Part shown: positions 17,715-24,514 of the stretch, one piece after another | Numbering within the stretch: the stretch's first letter is position 1 | Layout of the letters: every line of letters begins with the position of its first letter | Assembly: GCA_040388605.1 (NCBI GenBank) | Contig: JAZKBN010000052.1 | Location: 30,774 to 94,773 of the forward strand | Length of the DNA: 64,000 nucleotides | Reading direction: 5' to 3' | From: JAZKBN01 sp040388605 | GTDB lineage: Bacteria; Bacteroidota; Bacteroidia; Cytophagales; Flexibacteraceae | Program-made: the position numbers and the translations under genes | Notes under the pieces: model-generated | The model's database searches: none | What the model saw: only the letters and a program-made list of their open reading frames with translations | Told to the model about the DNA's origin: nothing

Positions 17715-19085
17715 CTAAAAAGGGCCGGAAGCCAGCAGGGGCCGCAGCCAGTGGGCCACGCTGAAATAAACGGTAAGGCCCAGCAAGTCGTTAGCGGTGG
17801 TAATAAAAGGGCCCGATGCAAGGGCCGGGTTAACCCCGTACCTGTCGAGCACAAGCGGGGTAACGGTTCCGGTTATGGATGCCAGGATCACTACCGAGAA
17901 CAGCGCAATGCTAACTACCAAAGCCAAACCGAAAGGCCTTCCGTACAGCAGGAAGAACACAAATACGATAAGCGATATGGTAATGGCATTTACTACTGCA
18001 ATACCGAGTGCGCGAATTATTTTCTCGGTGCGCTTGTTACCGCTGAACACATCGCGGCCCAGGCTTTGCACCACTACGGTGCTGTTCTGAATACCCACAT
18101 TGCCGCCGGTAGCCGTAATAAGGGGGGTAAAAAGGGCCAGGGCTGTTATCTCTTTCAAATCGCCTTCGAAGAGGCCCATAAGCTGTGCGCCTATAAGCCC
18201 GCCGGCCATGCCAATGAGCAGCCAGGGCAAACGCGCACGCACGCTCCTGAAAACACCGTCGTCTTCCTCGGCCCCCGCGCTGATACCGGACATGGCTGCA
18301 ATATCCTCTTCGGCCTTCTCTGTAATCACATCCACAATATCATCAATGGTGATGCGGCCAAGCAGGCGGTTCTGGATATTTACAACGGGTATGGCTTCAA
18401 GGTCGTACTTCTGCATCAGGTCAGATACTTCTTCCTTGTCGCGGTAGCTTTCTACTGATATTAAGTCGCGGTCAAAAATATCGGCAATGCGGGTATTGGC
18501 TTTGGCAAGCAGGATGCGCTTTATGCTCACCTTGCCCAAAAGCCTTTCCTGGCTGTCGACCACGTAAATGGTATGTATCTTCTCTACGTTTTCGGCCTGG
18601 CGACGAATTTCTTCAATGGTTTGCACCACGTTCCAGGTATCGTAGGCCTTTATTAATTCCTTGGCCATAAGGCCGCCGGCGCAGTCTTCATCATAGTGCA
18701 GCAGCTCTATGATGTGCTCGGCGGTTTCCCGGTCGTCAATGAGCGCAATAACTTCTTCACGAAACCTTACAGGTTGGTGATCAAGCAAATCTGCCGCATC
18801 ATCGGAATCCATATAGGGTACCAATGCCGCAATCTCTGCCGATTCGAACACGCGTAAAAAACGGCGCGTGGTTTCCTCATCCAAATTGCTCAGGATTTCG
18901 GCGCTCACCTCAGGGGGCAACAGGTCTATTACGTATTTGCTTTGCGGGGTATTGAGCTCATCAAGCACCTGGCTTATATCTGCCGGGTGCACGTCTTCCA
19001 TGCTCTCCCTGATGAAGGCAACATTCTGCTCCTCGATGGCAGCTTCCAGCTTTTCGAGGTATTCCCGGGTATTAATCGGTTGCAT
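17715..19085 (-). CDS. mgtE: Magnesium transporter MgtE
   Basis: MgtE is a dimeric Mg2+ channel of the inner membrane gated by cytoplasmic Mg2+. All three parts are present in 456 residues: an N domain of helical repeats (about 1-130, with VHPADISQVLDEL and MDSDDAADLLDHQP), two CBS domains (about 135-260, TIYVVDSQERLLGKVSIKRI and AIPVVNIQNRLLGRITIDDI), and a C-terminal membrane domain of five helices (about 280-456) containing PLITATGGNVGIQNSTV and the pore-lining RPFGLALVVSI. Acidic residues between CBS and membrane domains agree with Mg2+ sensing. It sits 113 bp after rsmA on the same strand. Confidence 0.95.
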   Translation of the reverse strand: MQPINTREYLEKLEAAIEEQNVAFIRESMEDVHPADISQVLDELNTPQSKYVIDLLPPEVSAEILSNLDEETTRRFLRVFESAEIAALVPYMDSDDAADLLDHQPVRFREEVIALIDDRETAEHIIELLHYDEDCAGGLMAKELIKAYDTWNVVQTIEEIRRQAENVEKIHTIYVVDSQERLLGKVSIKRILLAKANTRIADIFDRDLISVESYRDKEEVSDLMQKYDLEAIPVVNIQNRLLGRITIDDIVDVITEKAEEDIAAMSGISAGAEEDDGVFRSVRARLPWLLIGMAGGLIGAQLMGLFEGDLKEITALALFTPLITATGGNVGIQNSTVVVQSLGRDVFSGNKRTEKIIRALGIAVVNAITISLIVFVFFLLYGRPFGLALVVSIALFSVVILASITGTVTPLVLDRYGVNPALASGPFITTANDLLGLTVYFSVAHWLRPLLASGPF

Positions 19086-19197
19086 TGGCCTTGCGTTGTT
19101 TGCCCTTTTTTAAAAGCTTAAATAAAAGCCCGGTATTTAGGGTGGTCCGGTATTAAGAAAACAGCTTTTGCTAAGGTACCTGCATAGCATGCAGGAA

Positions 19198-20064
19198 TCA
19201 GGCTCCGGCAGAATCGGCAGCTTCAGCGGCGGCAGCCTCCGCTTTCAGGTACAGCTCCCATTTCACGCACATGAGAATGAAATCGTCGGAGCTCAGGGCT
19301 TCGGCCCTTAGGTCCATTACGGGGTCGGCTTGCAGTTCAGCAGGCAAATTTAGGCTTTTAAGGGCATTACGCAAGGTTTTCCTGCGCATGTTAAAGCCTG
19401 TTTTTACCAGTAATGTCCATCTTTTTTCATCACATGGTAATTCAGTGCGGCCATTGGACTTCAGCCTGATTACACCGCTCTGCACATTTGGCGGCGGCAG
19501 GAAGTTGGAAGCATCTACCGTGAAGCCGTACTCAATGTTATAAAAAGCCTGTAACAGCACGCTGAGTATGCCGTAATCGCGCCCGCCCGGCGGCGAAGCA
19601 AGGCGTTTGGCCACCTCGTACTGCAGCATACAAACCACCTCGGGCACCCGGCGACGGTGATCAAGTATGCAGAAAAAAATCTGGCTGCTGATGTTATACG
19701 GGAAGTTGCCTATAACGGCAAAAGGCTCCGGGAACAGGGTGTCGAGATCAGCGGTCAGGAAATCGGCAAGCAGGGTACGGCCGGCGAAAGCAGGAAAATG
19801 CTTTTTGAGGTAAGCTATAGATTCCTCGTCTATATCGAGCAGCCATGTTTCAAACTCGGTACGTTTGGCCAGGAACTTGGTGAGCATACCGGTGCCGGGG
19901 CCAATTTCGAGCACAGTCTTATAATTGCCGTGGCCGGAAAGCAGGTCGGTAATATCCTGGGCAATGGCATCGTTGGTGAGAAAGTGCTGGCCCAGGTGCT
20001 TTTTGGGCCTTACGGGAGAATGGTCGGTGCGTTCCTGGTAGGGTATGGGTTTGCGGATTTTCAT
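19198..20064 (-). CDS. rsmA: 16S rRNA dimethyladenosine transferase
   Basis: RsmA (KsgA) dimethylates two adjacent adenines in the 3' terminal hairpin of 16S rRNA during late 30S assembly. The 288-residue protein shows KKHLGQHFLTN at the N-terminus, the SAM-binding VLEIGPGTGMLTKFL, LLDIDEES, and the catalytic NFPYNISSQIF (N-x-PY motif). The C-terminal helical domain includes FNMRRKTLRNALKSL. I chose ATG 20064; a longer frame from 20124 would overlap the promoter box at 20122-20129 and add an unrelated N-terminus. The alanine-rich tail (EAAAAEAADSAGA) is an unusual extension. Confidence 0.95.
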   Translation of the reverse strand: MKIRKPIPYQERTDHSPVRPKKHLGQHFLTNDAIAQDITDLLSGHGNYKTVLEIGPGTGMLTKFLAKRTEFETWLLDIDEESIAYLKKHFPAFAGRTLLADFLTADLDTLFPEPFAVIGNFPYNISSQIFFCILDHRRRVPEVVCMLQYEVAKRLASPPGGRDYGILSVLLQAFYNIEYGFTVDASNFLPPPNVQSGVIRLKSNGRTELPCDEKRWTLLVKTGFNMRRKTLRNALKSLNLPAELQADPVMDLRAEALSSDDFILMCVKWELYLKAEAAAAEAADSAGA

Positions 20065-20121
20065 TAAGGGGGGTATGCGGCAGCGGATGAACCAATCGGT
20101 AAATAATAACATCGCAATACC

Positions 20122-20129
20122 CAAAGGTA
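20122..20129 (-). promoter_or_regulatory. rsmA promoter -7 box
   Basis: On the minus strand the sequence reads TACCTTTG, an exact match to TAnnTTTG, 57 nt upstream of the chosen rsmA ATG (20064). This argues against the longer start at 20124. Confidence 0.5.
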
Positions 20130-20169
20130 CCCTGTTTAAAGCAAACTTTCCCTGAAACGGTTCAATAGA

Positions 20170-20544
20170 TTAAGCTGAGACGGGGCTACCTTTTTTAAAT
20201 CGCGGAGCACCCAGCCTGCCCTTAGAAACTAAATCATCAATATGCTCAACAATGGCTTTATTAACATCACTTAAGCTCTTAAACCACATAAGGCTTTCTT
20301 GCGGAACTTTAAGAATATCATTTTGCGAATAAAAAACTAAGGTGTCTTTAAACGAAGGCAGGTAATAGGCCTGCACCAAAACTTGGGAAGCATCGTTAAA
20401 TTTGCTGATTATTAAATCACAAAACATATAATCATCCGCCTGGCCGGTAATTTTTTCGAACAGGTCATAAACTTCTTTATCAGTAACTCCGTAAGTTTTT
20501 ACTTCAAGTTTGTATTTCCTAAGTGTTTTTGTAAGGGTGTCCAT
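20170..20544 (-). CDS. Small protein of unknown function, partner of EEP-fold gene
   Basis: This 124-residue cytoplasmic protein has no signal peptide or membrane segment and I do not recognise it. It is mostly helical in character with a charged start (TLTKTLRKYKLEVKTYGVTD) and the stretch DYMFCDLIISKFNDASQVLVQAYYLPSF. It starts 15 bp after the stop of the EEP-fold gene on the same strand, so the two are almost certainly one transcript. Both genes are visibly richer in A+T than rsmA and mgtE next to them, which suggests joint acquisition. It could be an accessory, immunity or regulatory partner of the neighbour; there is no direct evidence. Confidence 0.6.
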   Translation of the reverse strand: MDTLTKTLRKYKLEVKTYGVTDKEVYDLFEKITGQADDYMFCDLIISKFNDASQVLVQAYYLPSFKDTLVFYSQNDILKVPQESLMWFKSLSDVNKAIVEHIDDLVSKGRLGAPRFKKGSPVSA

Positions 20545-20559
20545 TTAAGTACAATACGG

Positions 20560-21387
20560 TTAAATGTTAATTTCAAATACCAGCGGAAAATGAGCCTTCC
20601 TGTCGGGCCTGGCCTTTGTATGTACTTTACATACAGTCAGGGAGTCAAAGTTAAATTTAGGTATAATTTCTTCTGAAATCAATACCTGATCAATGAAGGC
20701 CCAGCTGAATTCACCTATTTTGGGATTAGGGTATGAAAAAGTACCGTTTTTCATGCCCTCTTTCAATATTCCATCGCTAAACAAAGTCCATGTTGGATTA
20801 TATAACTTCATATTTTCTGGCTCCCTGCGCAACTTACGATTTGGTACTATACGTTTTACAGGACCTTTTCTATTAAAAACATATGTCGCATTAAAGGAAT
20901 AGGGATGTGTGAGAGCCTGTTCCCAGGGGTGTATATTGAAATCACCTGCTATTACCACAGGAAGGGCTTCCGATTTTTCTTTGCCTGCACCTCGGAAATG
21001 GTTATTAATTGAGCGTGCAGCCTGCTGAGCCATCACAAATCTGTTTAAATCATCGTAGTTAAGCCTGTCAACCAAATGAACTCCATAAAATACAGCATCA
21101 ATATCTTTTACTTTTAAATAAGCTGTCCTTTTGCTTAAGCTGTCGGGTACCTGCCCTACAGTACATTTTTCAGGCAGAATGCTCATGGAATGTATACAAA
21201 AGCAGACTTTTTTACCCGGCTTGTATATTTTATAAATATCCGGTAAAACGCTTAGTTTTATCTCACCGCCTTTGTCTTCAGAACTTTCATACTCTGTGAA
21301 AATAATAATATCAGGCCGCTCGTGCTCAATTGTCTTTTGAATTTCTTCGGGCTCCCATTCAGCAATATTCCATGCAAGTATCTTCAT
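20560..21387 (-). CDS. Endonuclease/exonuclease/phosphatase (EEP) family protein
   Basis: This 275-residue protein has the EEP fold used by DNase I, exonuclease III, sphingomyelinases and inositol phosphatases, which cut phosphodiester or phosphoester bonds with Mg2+. It opens with MKILAWNIAEW (Asn ligand), then PDIIIFTEYES (Glu ligand), GVHLVD, the catalytic IAGDFNIHPWE, FSWAFIDQVLIS and a closing AHFPLVFEI in which the His fits the catalytic pair. There is no signal peptide, so action is cytoplasmic. The real substrate cannot be told from sequence. It is followed after 15 bp by the small protein at 20170-20544. Base composition is lower in GC than the flanks. Confidence 0.75.
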   Translation of the reverse strand: MKILAWNIAEWEPEEIQKTIEHERPDIIIFTEYESSEDKGGEIKLSVLPDIYKIYKPGKKVCFCIHSMSILPEKCTVGQVPDSLSKRTAYLKVKDIDAVFYGVHLVDRLNYDDLNRFVMAQQAARSINNHFRGAGKEKSEALPVVIAGDFNIHPWEQALTHPYSFNATYVFNRKGPVKRIVPNRKLRREPENMKLYNPTWTLFSDGILKEGMKNGTFSYPNPKIGEFSWAFIDQVLISEEIIPKFNFDSLTVCKVHTKARPDRKAHFPLVFEINI

Positions 21388-21391
21388 TGTA

Positions 21392-21399
21392 CACAGGTA
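21392..21399 (-). promoter_or_regulatory. Putative -7 box immediately before the EEP gene
   Basis: Minus-strand TACCTGTG differs from TACCTTTG at one base and ends only 4 nt before the ATG at 21387. If used, the transcript would be leaderless or nearly so. Confidence 0.3.
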
Positions 21400-21571
21400 A
21401 CCATGCAGAGGTTAATTTTATTTCGGAATAATACATATAATCTGCATATTATACAAAATCAGGCAAGGGCTATTCTGCCCGAACATCACCGATAAAAACC
21501 ATGAAGCATGGCCTTTAACCTTCTGCCAAAAATCATGAGATTACATAATTCAAACATTTACTACCTTAGCC

Positions 21572-21579
21572 CCTCACAA
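21572..21579 (+). promoter_or_regulatory. Putative -7 box of the ABC transporter operon
   Basis: TACCTTAG, one mismatch to TAnnTTTG, 29 nt before the ATG at 21609. Confidence 0.3.
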
Positions 21580-21608
21580 AAGCCACGGCTAAAACCGCTT
21601 TTTTATAC

Positions 21609-22343
21609 ATGGAAAACACAACCGGCAATCAGGCCGCTGTAGAAATAAAGGATATCCGGAAGAGCCTGGGGCGAATGCCTGTGCTGCACGGTGTATCATT
21701 AACGCTGCAAAAAGGACAGGTTTGGGGCCTTGTAGGTCCTAACGGATGCGGTAAAACCACCCTGTTCCGTACACTTTTGGGCTATTTACAGCCCGACAGC
21801 GGTACCACAACCGTACTTGGCCGCAGCAACCCTGATGATTATCGCAGGCATATCGGCATAGCACTGGATGATAACGGCTTCGACCCGCATCTTTCAGGGC
21901 GGGCTAACCTGGCAGCAGTTGCCACCATAGCCGGTGTTCCCGATCTCGAAGTAAGGGACTGGATAGATGCTTTCGATATGGGCCCTGCTATAAGACGTCA
22001 GCCTGCCACTTACAGTTATGGTATGCGCAAGCGCCTGGGCCTTATAGCCGCCTTTATGAGCAAGCGCCCCGTGCTCCTGCTCGATGAGCCGGCCAACGGG
22101 CTTGATGTGGCAGCACAAGCCATGCTCCGCCGGTATATTATAGACGAGGCATCGGCCGGAACCACCGTTTTTATGAGCAACCACAGCATGCATGATGTTG
22201 AGCAAACCTGCACACACATTGCCATGATGCACAAGGGCGTAATACTTGCCCGGGGCACCCTTGAAGAAGTGGTGGAAGGATATACCAATTTGGAAGACAG
22301 TTTTATAAAACGCACACAGGGAGCCCGCAATGCCATACGCTGA
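21609..22343 (+). CDS. ABC transporter ATP-binding protein
   Basis: This 244-residue cytoplasmic ATPase powers the permease encoded next. The Walker A motif GPNGCGKTT lies at about 43-51, the signature helix reads YSYGMRKR in place of LSGGQ, Walker B is VLLLDEPANGLD, and the switch histidine is in MSNHSMHDVEQ. The order and the degenerate signature (xSxGMxxR) are typical of ATPases of multidrug/Na+/antibiotic-type (ABC-2) exporters. Its 3' end overlaps the permease start by 14 bp, which implies translational coupling. Substrate cannot be inferred. Confidence 0.92.
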   Translation: MENTTGNQAAVEIKDIRKSLGRMPVLHGVSLTLQKGQVWGLVGPNGCGKTTLFRTLLGYLQPDSGTTTVLGRSNPDDYRRHIGIALDDNGFDPHLSGRANLAAVATIAGVPDLEVRDWIDAFDMGPAIRRQPATYSYGMRKRLGLIAAFMSKRPVLLLDEPANGLDVAAQAMLRRYIIDEASAGTTVFMSNHSMHDVEQTCTHIAMMHKGVILARGTLEEVVEGYTNLEDSFIKRTQGARNAIR

Positions 22344-23121
22344 TACATTAAAACAATTCATTAACCTGCTTGCCCTGCAATTCCGCAATTGGCGCTTTGT
22401 GATTTGGCTGGCGCTTACGGTGCTTATTTTATCGCTTTGCCTGGGGCCGGTATTTATTACCCGTGTGGCCGTTATGAGCATGAACCCCAATGAAATGAGC
22501 TTCCCGATGGTAACCAACCCCATTGAGCAAAGGGTGAATTCCTTAAAAGAATGGATACCTGTTTCATCTATGCTCATGTTTGCGCTGGTAAGGCTGCTGC
22601 TTACAGGGTATCAAAAAAATGTGTTCCGCACCTACCTTTCATCGGGCTGGAGCCGGGGGCATTTGGCATGGTTCGGCATTTTCCTCATAACTGCATTTTC
22701 ACTTACAGGGGCTTTAATGTTTATACCTGCCATTGGCTTAAACGCTTTACGCAATGCCGCCGACGGCGAAATGCTGCCTGTAAGCACTCTTTTGGGCATA
22801 CTAAGCTTCCATTTCTTCGATATGCTCTTTTATTTCCTCATGGTGGCCGCTGTAGTCGGCATGCTCAGGAATGCTTTTGCTTACCTTGTTCTACTGCTTT
22901 GGGTTCCTTTTGAATTCATACTGCCCCAGCTGCTGGCCTATATTTTCAAAAGCGATAAATTTGTAAATGCTGTTCACTATATGCCCCGCAACAGCACCAA
23001 CTGGGTAATCAGCAATATTACCCGCTTAGAAACAGAACCGTTTAGGGCTGTTGCATTCCTCGGCTGGACAGCCGTTTTCATTTTCCTGCACCTCGTGGTC
23101 ATGAAAAAGAAAGATATGTAA
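22330..23121 (+). CDS. ABC transporter permease (ABC-2-like)
   Basis: This 263-residue membrane protein has about six hydrophobic segments (from VIWLALTVLILSLCLGPVF to the C-terminal GWTAVFIFLHLVVM) and no signal peptide. It starts 14 bp inside the preceding ATP-binding gene. The architecture and size match the membrane subunit of small ABC-2 exporters, in which two copies pair with two ATPases. Conserved sequence motifs are weak in this family, so the call rests on topology and the operon. Substrate unknown. Confidence 0.82.
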   Translation: MPYADTLKQFINLLALQFRNWRFVIWLALTVLILSLCLGPVFITRVAVMSMNPNEMSFPMVTNPIEQRVNSLKEWIPVSSMLMFALVRLLLTGYQKNVFRTYLSSGWSRGHLAWFGIFLITAFSLTGALMFIPAIGLNALRNAADGEMLPVSTLLGILSFHFFDMLFYFLMVAAVVGMLRNAFAYLVLLLWVPFEFILPQLLAYIFKSDKFVNAVHYMPRNSTNWVISNITRLETEPFRAVAFLGWTAVFIFLHLVVMKKKDM

Positions 23122-23246
23122 GGCAGCACCCCGCTCGACTATGCCGGCATTATTCATGCAGAAAAACGGATAATCGGCCTGCTGTTGAAAAGCACAACTA
23201 TACCGAAGCAGGCAACAAACACCAAAACCTTTTCATTTCAAAACAG

Positions 23247-24137
23247 ATGACAGTTACAGTAATTGGCGCTACCGGCAATATAGGCAGCAAGCTCACCCAA
23301 ATTCTGCTCACCCTGGGCCATACCGTAAGGGCCATTGCCCGCCATGCCGAAAAGCTGCAAGGCATTAATGACCCGAACCTTGAACCAACCATAGGCGACA
23401 TTGCAGATACCGCATTCCTTACCCGGGCATTCACCGGCGCCGATGCCGTTTATACCTTTATTCCGCCAAACCCGATGGCGCCCGATTTAAGCGCTTATTC
23501 CGATTCTGTAAGTAACAGCATTCTATCGGCTGTTAAGGCATCGGGCGTAAAAAAGGTAATAAACCTGAGCAGCCTGGGTGCGCAGTCAACAGAGAAGATG
23601 GGTGTAATTACCGGCCTTTCCCGTAACGAAGCCGCATTGAACACCCTGCCTGAAAACGTTACCGTGGTGCATTTGCGTCCGGGCTTTTTTATGGAAAACA
23701 GCTTCAGCAGCGCGGCCATGGTGAAACACATGGGCTTTACAGGCAGCACCGTTGACCCCAACGTAAAAATAAGCATGATTGCCACTGCCGATATTGCCGC
23801 CTACGCTGCAAAACTCATAGGCGACGAAAAGGTAAAAGGCCATGTTGTAGCCCCGCTCCTCGGCGCTTACGATCTTACCCTTACAGAATTCTGGGAAAAG
23901 CTGGGCCATGCCGTTGGTAACCCGAATATAAAATATACCCAAATATCAACGGAGCAGCAGGTTGAAGGCCTTACCAAATACGGCTTAAGCCGTGATTTTG
24001 CCGAAAACATGGCCGAAATGGGGCATGCGGTAAACGAGGGTAAAATGGCTGTTCATCCGCGTACGCCTGAGAATACTACGCCTACAACTGTTGAAGAGTT
24101 CTCAAAGCAGTTTAAGGCTGTTTATGATGCGGCTTAG
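23247..24137 (+). CDS. NmrA-like NAD(P)-binding oxidoreductase
   Basis: This 296-residue atypical short-chain dehydrogenase/reductase begins with the dinucleotide-binding VTVIGATGNIGSKLTQ, followed by DPNLEPTIGDIADTAFLTRA and VINLSSLGAQS. The classical YxxxK catalytic pair is not evident, as in NmrA/TMR families that act as redox sensors or quinone reductases. The middle region SRNEAALNTLPENVTVVHLRPGFFMEN is typical of that group. It stands alone, 125 bp after the ABC operon. The function is probably NAD(P)H-dependent, but its substrate is unknown. Confidence 0.82.
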   Translation: MTVTVIGATGNIGSKLTQILLTLGHTVRAIARHAEKLQGINDPNLEPTIGDIADTAFLTRAFTGADAVYTFIPPNPMAPDLSAYSDSVSNSILSAVKASGVKKVINLSSLGAQSTEKMGVITGLSRNEAALNTLPENVTVVHLRPGFFMENSFSSAAMVKHMGFTGSTVDPNVKISMIATADIAAYAAKLIGDEKVKGHVVAPLLGAYDLTLTEFWEKLGHAVGNPNIKYTQISTEQQVEGLTKYGLSRDFAENMAEMGHAVNEGKMAVHPRTPENTTPTTVEEFSKQFKAVYDAA

Positions 24138-24202
24138 TTAAGCTTGACCTTTCCTTTTTTGCAGCCTGTTTTGTACCGGTTTGGTTAAAGGACGGGCTTA
24201 TA

Positions 24203-24297
24203 AAAAAAACAAAAGCGAGGAACTTAACCGGTGAAGGCTGCAGGAATTTTAATTCCTGAAAGCGGATTTACGGGTCGGGGTCCTCGCTTGTTTCTTA
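24203..24297 (-). other. Structured element with long-range stem, nested hairpin and minus-strand U-run
   Basis: AGCGAGGA (24214-24221) pairs with TCCTCGCT (24281-24288), with extra A-T pairs outside. The 59-nt interior contains a perfect 8-bp hairpin, CAGGAATT/AATTCCTG at 24241-24258. Read on the minus strand, the structure is followed by GTTTTTTTT, as in an intrinsic terminator. It lies about 218 nt beyond the end of ligD. It could be the ligD terminator in an expanded form or an independent small RNA. It does not fold as a tRNA or SRP RNA by eye. Confidence 0.5.
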
Positions 24298-24514
24298 TAT
24301 ACGGTTAATACCCTGTGCCGGTTTGATTGTAAGCCGACCCATGATAATAATGCATACAGCTACATACATGCAATTAGCATGCTGCTTATTCAGATTCCCG
24401 TAAACCATTAATTAACAGGGAAGTTCTTTACTTAAGATTTCAAGCCTGGCTTTCATATTTGGCAATAGGGGCTTGAATTTCACTTCAACGCAATAGGGAA
24501 GTCCATGCCGGTTA

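Noticed and set aside
17751..18458. 235-codon plus-strand frame
   Set aside because: Antisense to mgtE; no recognisable protein.
24208..24297. tRNA or integron attC site
   Set aside because: A 7-bp closing stem exists, but no T-arm or anticodon arm fits on either strand. An ACTTAAC motif (RYYYAAC) occurs on one side, but the matching GTTRRRY on the other side is missing.
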